Shown here: piece by piece, positions 23,001 to 30,834 of the stretch
How positions within the stretch are numbered: position 1 is the stretch's first letter
How the letters are laid out: each line of letters starts with the position of its first letter
From: Branchinecta lynchi
Lineage: Eukaryota; Arthropoda; Branchiopoda; Anostraca; Branchinectidae
NCBI GenBank assembly: GCA_023053575.1
Contig: JAKZAP010000007.1
Location: forward strand, 20,547,464-20,611,463
Length of the DNA stretch: 64,000 bases
Direction of reading: 5' to 3'
Notes under the pieces: generated by a model
Seen by the model: the letters and a program-made list of their open reading frames with translations, nothing else
What the model was told of the DNA's origin: nothing
Databases searched by the model: none
Made by a program: the position numbers and the translations under genes

Positions 23001-26000
23001 AAACACATATAACACCAAAACGAACTCAAAACTCTGATCCATCGTACCGACTAATCTACAAACGAAAATGGCGAAGGCAGAAATACAAATATTAAACACA
23101 TACAAATACGGAAACCAATTTAAAATATTTACAAACCCAAACATATTAGTCAAATAAAATAAAATAAACTGGCGGTCGCGGATTGGAATTGCTTGCAGCT
23201 AGATCTACAGCACCACCATCAATTCCGCTCGTCTGCCCGAATTATAAAAGCCCCTAGTGGAACTTGCCCCGGGCAAGATCCTAATCTGCATGTATAGCAG
23301 CATAGGAACGACAGGAGGAGTAAGAAATAGAAGTTCCGTATACACTATTGGCGCTTAAAGCACAGGCCTTACTAGTAATGATGTTTTCACGTTGAAACGG
23401 CTCAGAAATTATCGTTTTTAGAAAATACCTTTACTTCCCACGCAAAATTTGCAATTTTCTTGTCAACGATTATTGACTCTATCCAGCCTCCCAATCTCCG
23501 ACGCGGCAGCTGAACACAAAATATTTTAAAACAAAACGGGACATGGTTAGCAAGAAAAAATGTGTCGACGGGATCCCACAAATTTAATATTTGATCCAGA
23601 CAATTGCATCTCGCAGATATCCCGTGGTCGCCAGAAACCTTGAATATATTTACTATTAACAGAGAAAACCAAGTTCAGGCGTTGGATTCAGCATATGTGT
23701 TTTGAACTTCCTGCCTTACTTCTGACAAATATCCGGTTTCGGTCAGATTTCGGGTGACTACTTGTCCGGCAGAAAAATAAAACTCGAAACAAATCTCGCA
23801 ACTAACCCCTTTGTCGAACCTCTAATCAACTTCAGATAAACTTTAACTTTTAAAGGACACCTGAACAATGAAACCATACTTGAACACACCATGGAGAATG
23901 CATTTACAAACATGGCCACGGAGAGTATTCTTCTCCTGAGCGTGATGTTTTCAAAAAGGGATGTTTGTTTCAGGAGGTTTGCACATGCAGACTCCAAGAC
24001 AAAAAGCGCAATTCATTCAAATCTTGTAAAGGGCTGGCCAGATCGTATTGGAATTTGTTCTAGATATACGTTTGGGCTTAACTGGTTAAAAAATATTCCA
24101 GAAGAAGAGTTGATTGGAGACATTTGTTCATTTCTAAAATTGTTCGGTACTGAAAGAAGGACTGGTGCAAAACGGAGCAAAATCATAGCTTGGAAAACTA
24201 TTTCATATCTGGATTGGGTTTTCTGCAGGCGATGTTAACGGAAATCATACAGATAGGGATGATACTTGGTACTCTTTATTCAGGTGTCCTTTAACAAATT
24301 TTCAGGTTTTGGCCGGATTACGGGGGAACTATATGCCCGGGTCGAAAGTAATTGTCATATATGGATTCAGCCTGCCTGCTTACCACTAAACCGAACCTCT
24401 AATCAACTTCAGATAATATAATAATAATAATACTAATAGTAATAACAACAACAATAATAATAATATAATTGCAATAATAAGGCTTTCGCCCCTATAAATC
24501 TCTCGGATACTTTACACACTAAATTGAACTTCAGCCAGGTGGTAGTCGACACCTGCTTTGAACTGGTTGATATTTTCGGCATTTACAGCACTTTCTGGGA
24601 GATTATTCCAAAGCACTTTCTGGGATATTATTCCAGATAAGACTTTTTAAAATTTTCCAGTTTCGGCCTGATTCCAGGCAAACTACATACTCGGGTAGAA
24701 AGTAATTCTCATATATGGATTATGGATTCTGGATGTCTTCTTACCCCTAAATCAAACATTTAATCAACTTCAAATAAAACATTAACTTTTAAAAAACTTC
24801 AGGTTTTGGCCGGATTCCGGGTGAACTAATTGTCGAAGTAGAAAACAATCCTCGTAAACAGATTCAACATGTCTTCTTACCCCTTAACGAAATATTTAAC
24901 TAAATTCAAATAAAACCTTCACTTTTAACAAATTTTCCGGTTTTGGCCGGATTCCAGAGGAACTATTGCCCGAGGAGAAATCCTGAACTTGCTCCGTTGC
25001 CTCAGAAAGGGTGGGGGGATGAACAGTGGAGTTGACAGTGATCAAATGAAAAGTATTATAGAACAGTTTCTTCAATCAACAGCTAACCTCCATGTTGAGT
25101 TTAGTGCCCAGAGAAAAGAGCCACATATGAACTTTGGCGTATCATTCAAGCATTTACACGTAAGTCGATGCGGACAAGAATGCCGGGATATAATGTTTTC
25201 TGTAATCCATGGAATTCTCCCATATACAGATCGTTTAAATAGAATGATACGGTCAGAAAGCCACTTGTGTCATCTGTGTGGAGAAACGGTTAGTGACGGT
25301 ATGATGCATGAACAAATCGAATGTCCTGAGAACGGAGAGATTTTTTTGAGGATTTTTGAGGTATTTGAGCGAGAGGATCTGAATGCAGCGACTGTCGAGG
25401 AGAAAAAGAAAATTCTGAAGTTATGTTTTGAAGTAGAAGATAAACTTAAAGAACGAACGATGTGTTTCATGGTTATGTGCGCATGTGTGTATGTGTGGAA
25501 AATACGAAGAAAACGAGGGAAAGTGAAAGCTAACCAGTTTGAGGCGTGGTTGAAAGGGCTGATAAAAGTGAATTCGCAGTGTGCGAAGTGGTCGAGAACG
25601 GTTGATTGCGAGTGGCTGGAGAGTTTAAATTTGAACAGTCAAATTTCAATTTAATTATATTTGAAAATAATTGTAAATATGTTAATATAATTTTAAGGAG
25701 AAAGTAGTAATAATTTGGTTTTAAATTTTGAATTTTTTTTTTTTTTTTAACGAAAAGCATTCAAAGTTGTATTTTGTTGTTTTTTTGTGTTTTTTAGAAA
25801 AATGAAATGGTATTTAAAATGTTTGTGTGTGTGTGGGATGATTTCAGGGTGTTTTATTGCCAATGTTTTGCTTTTTGTAATAATAGAGCACACTGAAATC
25901 ATTTTGTTTGTTTATGGGAAAATTTAAATAGAATTTTTTGATTTAGTGTAAAGTTTAGTGGGAGGTTGGTGTGTTTGTTTTTTATTGTAAAAGAATTCGA

Positions 26001-27393
26001 GTCTTGTTTTCGTTTCAGATATAGTTGTGGCCCCCGAAAGGTGCCCTTCCTATGGTTCCACACCTTTCGGCGTGGGTTGTGCTCTTCTGTTTTGTTTTTT
26101 GTTTGGTTAGTGTGTGTTTTGACTCGTTTTCATGTTACAATAATCATTTTGAATGCTTTTCATTGATTTTGATTTTTAATAGTTTTTTTTTTATTGTAAA
26201 AAGTAAAGGTGAAAATATTAAGGTAATTGTTAAGTTATGAATAGAATTGTAAAGATAATATAACTTTACAGTAAAAATAGAAAGAGTAAGTGCCACACTT
26301 GTGTCACTGAGTGGAGGAGGAGGAAAAAAAAAGAAAAAAAAAAGGAGAAGGATTTAGTATGTCTCCTTACCCCTCGATCGACTATCTCATTGTCTTTTTA
26401 AAACATTTTTGTTCGTCCCTTCTTTAAGTCTTTAAGTAACGTCTTACTTACCATTCATGCTCCTCAGTGCCAAGTCGAGCGAGGCCAAGTTTGGACTCAA
26501 ACTGCAGGTACTGCGACTCATCGTACCACTTGACTCAGTCATTCGTCTTTCGATATGAAACGGGTTGATGTCACGTTCAGATTCAATCCTGATCGGGTTA
26601 CCCTAAAAGTGTATCCACTTGTAAATCTTAGGCTGACACGGGCCTTTGCTAAAGAAGGCGATGATACTCTTTGCCGCTTGTCTCAACTCACTTCAGGCAT
26701 AGTATGCAGTCGGTTTATGCTGTACAGAGCCCCCCCCCCCAACACTAGCCGGTGATCGGAATTATTTATATATGACTACCAACCACTATTTTTTATAAAA
26801 AGATAATATGGGGTTAAACTAATTATAAAATAAATTATACAAGCTGAAGAGCTGACATCTGCAGAAGCTAAGACTCTGCTTTTATAACTTTATGGTCGTG
26901 TTCAAGGGCGTCGCTATGGGGGGGGGGGGGGGACCACCATCCCTCGAAGAAAGAAAAAAGCTAATCTGGGCACTCGCAGAGCGCCTGATCAAATAAACTA
27001 AGCTAATCTGGGCGCTCGCCCGACACCCAAAAAATTAGCTAAACTGGACGCTCGCTAAACTTATCACACCAGTATGATAATTTCCTGACAAGACTAGGCA
27101 CGGATTCTGTTTTTATGGAACTTAATACCGGATCCACCAGTTAAAACATAGGCCAACAGTAATTTGTGCTTACCTCGATGTACTGTTGATTCCTCCTGCT
27201 GATCCCGTTCAGTTCCCTATCCTCTGTCCTGAAATGCACCACACTAGCGCCGCCCCTAGACAGGGACAAGGCCGCTTGAAATTTTCTTTCCCAAGATGGC
27301 GAAACGAACGCTGGCGGTGAAAATTTGTCTTTCGGTGAGGAATTATAGATCGGAGATTCGGCACGACTTGGGGGTGACGAATATGGGATAAAG
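10858..27393 (-). CDS. CPEB1: CPEB1/Orb-type cytoplasmic polyadenylation element-binding protein, partial at N-terminus
   Basis: Seven exons on the minus strand (27,393-27,174; 26,602-26,452; 22,803-22,667; 21,376-21,188; 16,095-15,936; 13,157-13,012; 11,070-10,858) have GT-AG borders and matching phases, giving 404 residues to a TGA. Counting from the first visible residue: RRM1 with [10 protein letters not shown] (149-158) and GYAYVIFE (190-197), the linker SKEVQVIPWV, RRM2 with VFVGALHG (263-270) and GSGRVTF (303-309), then a ZZ domain with the Cys6His2 pattern (346, 349, 358, 363, 368, 371, 376, 385). [10 protein letters not shown] and VQVIPWV are the CPEB1/Orb form; CPEB2-4/Orb2 proteins have KVFVGGLP and VQIRPW. 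The family binds U-rich elements in mRNA 3' UTRs and controls poly(A) length and translation in the cytoplasm, often in germ cells and neurons. The first exon here begins mid-codon, so upstream exons are missing. Confidence 0.96.
11101..11186 (+). mobile_element. LINE 3' tail fragment beside a T homopolymer
   Basis: After a run of 22 T, the sequence TTGCCATGGCCTCAGGCTTT, TTGTGCAATAAATTC ends in a TATTC-type tail. The same segment, inverted, is at 12,755-12,800. It lies in the intron between the last two CPEB exons. Confidence 0.55.
11270..11830 (+). mobile_element. Decayed C-terminal end of a Jockey/CR1-like LINE
   Basis: One frame gives RFSRF-GV near 11,460, the next gives VWNSVLRF, and a third [18 protein letters not shown] (about 11,518-11,563). 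These are the pieces of the usual C-terminal motif (FRxRG-WNSLP-LxLFKxKLKxxLL), separated by a stop and frameshifts. The element ends with a GGACTGAACTGAAC tail at about 11,815. It cannot be functional. Confidence 0.6.
11831..12745. other. CPEB intron sequence, no gene seen
   Basis: AT-rich, with a G homopolymer at about 12,366-12,380. No recognised element. Confidence 0.45.
12750..12800 (-). mobile_element. LINE 3' tail, minus strand
   Basis: Reverse complement of the segment at 11,130-11,165 (TGCCATGGCCTCAGGCTTTT, TGTGCAATAAATTC). Sits in the same CPEB intron in the opposite orientation. Confidence 0.55.
13012..13157 (-). CDS. CPEB1: CPEB exon 6 of those visible (rest of RRM2)
   Basis: 146 bases between acceptor TTGTTGCAG and donor AAAAGG/GTAAGT. 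It reads [20 protein letters not shown], then [20 protein letters not shown] and [23 protein letters not shown] is diagnostic of the CPEB family. Confidence 0.97.
13158..15084. other. CPEB intron, diverse short repeats
   Basis: CACCGCCAC-like words recur at 13,417-13,630. GCCTTTTACC-TTTGGG next to a G run at about 13,779-13,787 is shared with 39.58 kb. AATGACACACCGTTCTTTGT (about 14,139) relates inversely to 6.15 kb. No gene is visible. Confidence 0.45.
15085..15350 (+). repeat. Two family B units
   Basis: Two copies of TTTCxGCCGGATTCCGGGCGAAC (15,107 and 15,249), each followed by TGTCCGG-GAGAAAA and a CATGTCTTCTTA-CTAAAT stretch. This is the 120-138 bp unit that builds family B elsewhere. 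Confidence 0.8.
15670..15900. mobile_element. Palindromic element fragment in CPEB intron
   Basis: GCCGAAAACTGCCAAAAAGC (15,671) pairs inversely with the AGCAGATGCTTTTGGCGGTT to TTTTGGC stretch at about 15,736-15,762. The following GTTATGAAACTTCTGACAGT ends just before the exon 5 donor side and matches the inverted ends at 8.78-9.06 kb and 10.59 kb. Confidence 0.55.
15936..16095 (-). CDS. CPEB1: CPEB exon 5 of those visible (inter-RRM linker, RRM2 start)
   Basis: 160 bases between acceptor TGTGTTGCAG and donor TTTG/GTAAGT. It begins [17 protein letters not shown], runs through [20 protein letters not shown] (RNP2 of RRM2) and ends IMDDLF plus one base of a glycine codon. The intron before it is 5.1 kb and full of repeats. 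Confidence 0.96.
16600..16676. mobile_element. Foldback-family arm, left of a LINE insertion
   Basis: TAGTCCTTCAGCCCAAGTTG to ATGTTTGACGGTGCAAAACG to GATAAGTCAGCT. The inverse arm (GACTTATCCGTTTTGCACCG, TCAAACATG) is at 18,253-18,282. Together they look like one foldback element split by the LINE at 16.68-17.89 kb. Confidence 0.6.
16677..17893 (-). mobile_element. 5'-truncated LINE: reverse transcriptase C-terminal part
   Basis: A frame open from about 17,893 to the stop at 16,781 (361 residues from its first ATG) begins [20 protein letters not shown]. This is the thumb region just after the RT catalytic core; [14 protein letters not shown] and [14 protein letters not shown] follow. Near the C-terminus CPLC-x8-DHLLGQC is a CCHC-type zinc motif of non-LTR elements. 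The catalytic domain is absent, so this is a 5' truncation. The 3' end reads GGCCGTATTAGGC, AATAAA and (TTA)n at 16,681-16,698. It sits inside CPEB intron 5 of 6 (16,096-21,187 in plus coordinates). Confidence 0.85.
17894..18290. mobile_element. Foldback-family interior and right arm
   Basis: TATTTCAGCCCTTCTTGGCA (17,893) pairs with the inverse at about 18,195-18,232 (CTTGGCAGGAAGGGCCGAAA), and both relate to the core of the insertion at 7.4 kb. Ends in the arm GTTGACTTATCCGTTTTGCA. A 92-codon open frame here is not a gene. Confidence 0.55.
18360..18775. repeat. TCTCGCCGTTCCCCGAGGA repeat with hairpin
   Basis: TATTCTCGCC-GT-CCC occurs at about 18,366, 18,440 and 18,715. The last pairs with GGGGAACGGCGAGAATAC (18,756-18,773) to form a hairpin with a 16-bp stem and one bulge. 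The copy at 10,367 carries the same palindrome half. Confidence 0.65.
18776..19062. other. CPEB intron, nothing recognised
   Basis: AT-rich, without open frames or repeat units that I can identify. Confidence 0.4.
19063..21057 (-). repeat. Large family A element in CPEB intron
   Basis: Starts with the ACAAGAGCTGAAAGCTCATA terminus, seen inverted at 7.87 kb, and ends in a GACAGACCGACAGAACGACA run that is the microsatellite edge. About 13 modules are marked by inverted cores (CCAAGTTTCATGC and variants) near 19,291, 19,569, 19,717, 19,865, 20,008, 20,127, 20,260, 20,410, 20,550, 20,700, 20,830 and 20,977. C runs of 21 (19,925-19,945), 18 (20,476-20,493) and 16 (20,751-20,766) all occupy the same module position. 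The terminal GGCACTTGGCC hairpin is missing at the right side. Confidence 0.85.
21188..21376 (-). CDS. CPEB1: CPEB exon 4 of those visible (rest of RRM1)
   Basis: 189 bases, exactly 63 codons, phase 0 at both ends, between acceptor TTTGTTTCTAG and donor AAAGAG/GTACGG. It includes [14 protein letters not shown], the RNP1 stretch [14 protein letters not shown], and [14 protein letters not shown], matching the YYFKMSSRRMRCKE segment of vertebrate CPEB1. Confidence 0.95.
21377..22666. other. CPEB intron, mostly unassigned
   Basis: GTAAACCAATCAACGACGTT (about 21,476) pairs inversely with AACGTTGTCGATTGGTTTAC (about 21,762), suggesting a 300-bp foldback. A T homopolymer lies at 21,872-21,885. No gene. 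Confidence 0.4.
22667..22803 (-). CDS. CPEB1: CPEB exon 3 of those visible (start of RRM1)
   Basis: 137 bases between acceptor GTTTTAG and donor TTTCGC/GTAAGT. It contains [20 protein letters not shown] and then [20 protein letters not shown]. WxGxLP-x-H ahead of [10 protein letters not shown] is the CPEB1/Orb signature; VFLGG is RNP2 of RRM1. Confidence 0.95.
22804..23640. other. CPEB intron, nothing recognised
   Basis: AT-rich up to about 23,160, then mixed. No repeat unit or gene that I can support. Confidence 0.4.
23700..24410 (+). repeat. Family B units interrupted by a TTAA insertion
   Basis: Units with GGTCAGATTTCGGGTGACTA (23,740), GGTTTTGGCCGGATTACGGG (24,305) and the flanking AATCAACTTCAGATAAACTT. 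The unit between them is split at 23,850 by the 437-bp element described separately. Confidence 0.75.
23854..24290. mobile_element. 437-bp DNA transposon with 12-bp inverted ends and TTAA duplication
   Basis: Starts AGGACACCTGAA and ends TTCAGGTGTCCT, exact 12-bp inverted ends. TTAA stands on both sides (23,850-23,853 and 24,291-24,294), and removing the insert restores an intact family B unit (CTTTTAACAAATTTTC). TTAA target sites are typical of piggyBac and Kolobok elements. An open plus-strand frame of 115 codons (23,891-24,238) contains [21 protein letters not shown] do not recognise it, and 437 bp is too short for a transposase, so this is non-autonomous. Confidence 0.85.
24411..24480. 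repeat. AAT/ATA microsatellite
   Basis: ATAATAATAATACTAATAGT and continuing. It is the simple-repeat tail of the LINE fragment that follows (minus strand), as at 34.15 kb. Confidence 0.8.
24481..24640 (-). mobile_element. LINE C-terminal fragment, minus strand
   Basis: Minus strand translates [20 protein letters not shown] and [17 protein letters not shown] at about 24,510-24,620, the standard closing motif of CR1/Jockey-type ORF2. The stretch AAGCACTTTCTGGGA-ATTATTCCA is partly duplicated at 24,590-24,635. Confidence 0.7.
24641..24980 (+). repeat. Family B units
   Basis: Three units marked by CGGCCTGATTCCAGGC (24,662), TTGGCCGGATTCCGGGTGAA (24,806) and TTGGCCGGATTCCAGAGGAA (24,943), about 140 bp apart. 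The last is cut by the LINE beginning near 24,981. Confidence 0.8.
24981..26355 (+). mobile_element. 5'-truncated LINE carrying an RT C-terminal zinc domain
   Basis: The 221-residue frame at 24,989-25,654 contains [18 protein letters not shown], then [19 protein letters not shown]. This is the CxxC...H...C zinc-binding module found after the reverse transcriptase in many non-LTR elements. No catalytic domain precedes it. A long AT-rich 3' region ends in an A-rich tail (about 26,320-26,350). The insert splits a family B unit: GAGGAGAAA on the left, GGATTTAGTATGTCTCCTTA on the right. Confidence 0.75.
26356..26440 (+). repeat. Remainder of the interrupted family B unit
   Basis: AGTATGTCTCCTTACCCCTC, GATCGACTATCTCATT corresponds to the last unit of intact family B elements at 32.45, 38.74 and 42.77 kb. 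It stops just before CPEB exon 2. Confidence 0.75.
26452..26602 (-). CDS. CPEB1: CPEB exon 2 of those visible (linker before RRM1)
   Basis: 151 bases between acceptor ACACTTTTAG/GGT and donor AATG/GTAAGT. Translation runs [20 protein letters not shown] and, later, [15 protein letters not shown]. Its first base of codon 51 (G) joins TT of the next exon to make valine. The frame is open over the whole exon on the minus strand although no long open frame stands out. Ser-rich segments of this kind precede RRM1 in CPEB1 proteins. Confidence 0.85.
26603..27173. other. CPEB intron with G/C homopolymers
   Basis: A C run at about 26,731-26,740 and a G run at about 26,920-26,932. AGCTAATCTGGGCGCTCGC-like words recur three times between 26,960 and 27,055 (about 40-bp spacing). 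No gene. Confidence 0.45.
27174..27393 (-). CDS. CPEB1: CPEB exon 1 of those visible (N-terminal region)
   Basis: 220 bases between acceptor TTGATCTTTTCCAG and donor GAG/GTAAGC. It begins with the third base of a codon, so an upstream exon ending in phase 2 must exist. The 73 residues are Ser/Pro-rich at first ([20 protein letters not shown]), then mixed, ending NQQYIE. CPEB N-termini are poorly conserved and I do not recognise a motif. The assignment rests on the exact in-frame join to the next exon, so it is somewhat less certain than the RRM exons. Confidence 0.8.
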
Positions 27394-27589
27394 CTGGAAA
27401 AGATCAACAAGTTAAATGTAGGCAATCAGCTGCCTGTTTCGTCTGACGACAACCTATGTTTCGTTGGACGTATCTTTAAGAACTGACACTTCAAAGCCTT
27501 GACCTCGTGTCCACGTAAAACATTTGATTAAGTGGTTTATAAACTCATCAGCATCAACACACCTAGTGCTTGATCATGAAAATAGACTT

Positions 27590-28173
27590 CAAAGCCAGGC
27601 TTCACCTTCCATATTCCCAGATATCTGAGGCTTTAACAGTCAAGCAAACCCTTCCGGACTTTCATGATAATAATGATAGCCGAGCCATTCTTCACTATTT
27701 GCTAGATATCCCCTTCAAATCTATTTCGTCTCTTAGTCGCAACTGTCAATCACTCTTCTTTCTTCTCCCAACCCACTCATATTTACTGTGTTTCTCAATA
27801 GTCTATATGATTAAGTACAAAACACGCTAGTAATCCTCAGGAAGAAAGAGAAAACGTCTCACTAAAGACTCAAACAACTCAAATCATGTGTCAACCAATC
27901 ATGGCGATTTTGCATCGGCAAGGAGAGTTAGTCATCAAGAGTATTGTTTCCTCTATGACACCCTTCCAGATTCTGGAATATGGGGTATCCAACACCCCGG
28001 ACCCAAGGGGCAACATCAGTTGGACAGCCTCCAATTGCCACTGGCTTAGCACCGACCGGCCACGACCTTGCCCCGGAATTCCAGACGTGTTTTGACTAGC
28101 TTCACCTTCCTGATCTAACCCGCGATAAACAAGATGTCTGGAAACCGTTCTGGAAGGTGAAGCCTGGCTTTCA
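27590..28173. mobile_element. Foldback element with 21-22 bp inverted ends
   Basis: AAAGCCAGGCTTCACCTTCC at 27,590 is the exact reverse complement of GGAAGGTGAAGCCTGGCTTT ending at 28,173. A third partial copy (AGCTTCACCTTCC) lies inside at about 28,099. The open frames inside (27,570-27,830 and 27,886-28,095) have no recognisable domain. It lies about 200 bp upstream of the first visible CPEB exon. Confidence 0.65.
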
Positions 28174-28457
28174 GCCTTCTGTGCGAAATGGCAAGCTAAT
28201 TTTCTTGGCAGTTAATTAATTTCCACATTTAGACCCACGTGCTTAAACACTTCTCTTCACCTTTCAACCCATCGATCAGCCCCCCCCCCCCCGCCACATC
28301 GGTCACTTCCTGATGTCAGCTGATGAAACTGTGAAATTTCAACATATTTAGGTTGCTTGGGTGGACCCCGGATGATTTGGTTTTACTGTATTGTTGGAGT
28401 ACTCTCTGCCGTCTGTTTGTCTGTTGTGATCCTCTTAATACTCATTACGACTTTTTG
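28174..28457. other. Unassigned, with a C homopolymer
   Basis: C run at about 28,280-28,292. Otherwise nothing recognised. Confidence 0.4.
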
Positions 28458-29032
28458 GGATCCCAAAACATAAGTGGAAGGATACCTACGACATCGCAAA
28501 AGTTGTCCGCCCGTTTGTCCATCCGTCCGTCTGTCCGTCTGTCCGTCTGTCCGTCTGTCCATCCGTCCGTCTGTCCATCTGTCCGTCTGTCCGTCTGTCC
28601 ATCCGTCCGTCCGTCTGTCAGCACGATAACTCTCGAAGGGAATGAGTTATTTTGATAAGACTTGGTGTGAGGATTCTTTGGGTCAAGAGCAAGGTCAAAT
28701 TCTTAGATGGGCTCTGTAACCCTACATTTAGGGGTGGGGGAGGGGGTTCAAATTAAGGGGCAAATAAAATATTTATAAGCAGCAAATGTGATGGTCGATT
28801 ATGAGGTAAGAAGACATGCTGAACACGATGATGAAAACCATTTTCTTGCCGATTAAGTAGTTCGTCTGGAATCTGGCAAAAACCGGAAAGTTGGTTAAAA
28901 TTAAAAGTTGATTAGATGTTCGATTATGGGGTAAGAAGACATGTGGAATACGATGATGAAAACCATTTTCTCGCCGGACAACTAGTTCGCCCGGAATCCA
29001 AACAAACCAGAAAATGTGTTAAAAGTTTTATC
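28458..29032 (-). repeat. Family B element (inverted), part before a nested LINE
   Basis: Begins TTTTGGGATCCCAAAACATA (28,453), then a GTCC/GTCT microsatellite (28,503-28,620), the core GATAACTCTCGAAGGGAATG with GATAAGACTTGGTGTGAGG, and two B units ending at about 29,010. The family resumes at 30.84 kb on the other side of the LINEs. Confidence 0.8.
28503..28620. repeat. GTCCGTCT microsatellite
   Basis: About 115 bp of GTCC, GTCT and ATCC tetranucleotides in register. It is the edge microsatellite of the inverted family B element. Confidence 0.95.
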
Positions 29033-30733
29033 AAATCAAATCAAATCAAATCATTTAATGTAAACAAGATACAGTCTCTCATAGGCATAGCCCAAATATG
29101 GTATCTTTTAGTCAAACAGTTAATACAAGAAAGATTTTTCAACGAGAAAAACAAAAAGAATAGGATAAAACGCACAAGTTACGAATTGTTAAAAGTACGA
29201 ACAAAACTCGGCACAAAGCTTCGAGAATAACGCTGTGACCTGGAGTAAACCGGTGTCAGTTTTGGAACTTTCGCAGCCGCCTCTCTGGGGAGTCGGGATC
29301 TGAGGGGGACAAAGGGAGGCGGGAGGAAGTTCTTGTAGATGGGGTGGAGGAGGAGGGTTGAGCCAAATTTTAGGCACAGTTTCTCTCGACGGACAAAAAG
29401 GGGGTCAAGTTTGTATTCTTTTAGATAAAAAGAGTAAGGCAGTGGGGAACCTCCGTAGATGATTTGTAGAGACCTCTTCTGAACCCGTTCAATTTTATCA
29501 CTTTCTTCTTTTGTAAGAGCGAAATGCCAAACAGGACATGCATATTCTACTAGTGGGCGGATGAACATACAGAAAATTAATTTTAGTTTATCCTTAGGAA
29601 CCCGGAATTTCTTTAGAGTCTTCAGCATTTGGATAGCACCATTTGCCTTTTTTACAATCAATCTTGTGTTTTCATGCCAAGTTAGATCAGAAGAGATCAC
29701 TACCCCAAGCAGGGTAGTGCTGTTACTGAGGAGGTTTGGGTCTATAGGTGGTTCGAATTCAGGTAGGCTTTTCTTGAGAAATGAAAATGTCATTACTGAA
29801 GATTTATCTTTATTTACCACCATATTTAATTTTGCTGCTTCAGAGGTAACTTGTTCAATATAATTGAAAGTTTGACTTTTACACGCTCCAAATACTACCT
29901 CTGCTAGGGAAAGATCATCTACATACTTCCATCTTTCTTCCAGTCCGACAGCTATTTCATTGATCATGAGGAGGAAGCATAAAGGACCGATCACTGTTCC
30001 TTGCGGGACACCGCAAAAAACCGATAAAGAAGAAGAAAAATTATTTTTATATTTTACAATTTGTTCTCTGTTTGTTAGAAAGCTTTTTACGATATTAATA
30101 AGATATTCAGGAATATTTTTCTCTGCCATTTTTTCCAGCAAAATCTTGTGATCTACAAGATCGAAAGCTTTTTTAAAATATATTGCAATTAGATTTATCC
30201 ATTTCCCGGGTTCATCTAAATTTTTAAAAATAAAATCCAGTAAACTAACGAGATAGTGAACAGTTGAACACTTCGGGATGTTACCAAATTGCCTCTTATC
30301 GATGACTTCCGAGAGATATTTTTTTAGCCAAGAAGCAACAAAGCTCTCGTAAATTCGGCTAAAAATTGATGTAACAGTGATCGGCCTCACACCAGAGAAA
30401 TCATTAGCTGCTCTCTTTTTCGGAATGGGAGTGATGAAGCCAATTTTCCACTTTTTGGGGAAATATCCAGTTTTGGTGATATTATTGTAAATAATATGAA
30501 GAGGAAACGCCAATTTTTTCGCAAAAGCTTTAGTAATGGCTACTGGAACATCAAAGGGTGCCACTGATGTTTTCTTTAACGAGGAGAGTTTCTTTCTAAT
30601 TTCTGACATTGAAATTTCAGGCATTAAATTAGAATTTACATTTGAATCTTCTTGTGAGTTTTGGGATGGTGCTTCAGCTATTTGAAGTTGTTCAGATGAC
30701 AGATTTAGTGCTAAGAAAAGATGCTGAGTCTGT
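29033..30733 (-). mobile_element. Non-LTR retrotransposon ORF2 fragment: reverse transcriptase with damaged catalytic site
   Basis: A 481-codon frame (30,624 to 29,179; open upstream to about 30,731) covers most of an RT domain. Visible motifs are FITPIPKK, VRPITVTSIFSRIYESF, AIYFKKAFDLVDH (motif A), GVPQGTVIGPLCFLLMI (motif B), YVDDLSL (motif C) and LLGVVISSDLTWHENT. It closes with the RYSRSFVPSFVRTFNN motif of CR1/Jockey-like elements. In motif A the metal-binding aspartate (usual D-F-x-K-A-F-D) is tyrosine, codon TAT, so the copy should be catalytically dead despite its intact frame. The endonuclease is missing (5' truncation). The 3' tail is (TTTGA)n at 29,034-29,052. Confidence 0.9.
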
Positions 30734-30834
30734 ATATTTATTTATTTAATCTAATAAAACGGCCAGCTTGGGCCATACTAAACAACTAACAATAAATATT
30801 AACATCGTTTGACAATCGTTTTTTTACCCAGAAA
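30734..30834 (-). mobile_element. 3' tail of a second LINE
   Basis: On the minus strand: TATGGCCCAAGCTGGCCGTT, TTATTAGATT then AAATAAATAAATA. This is the end of another, otherwise absent, LINE directly abutting the truncated 5' edge of the RT fragment. Confidence 0.6.
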
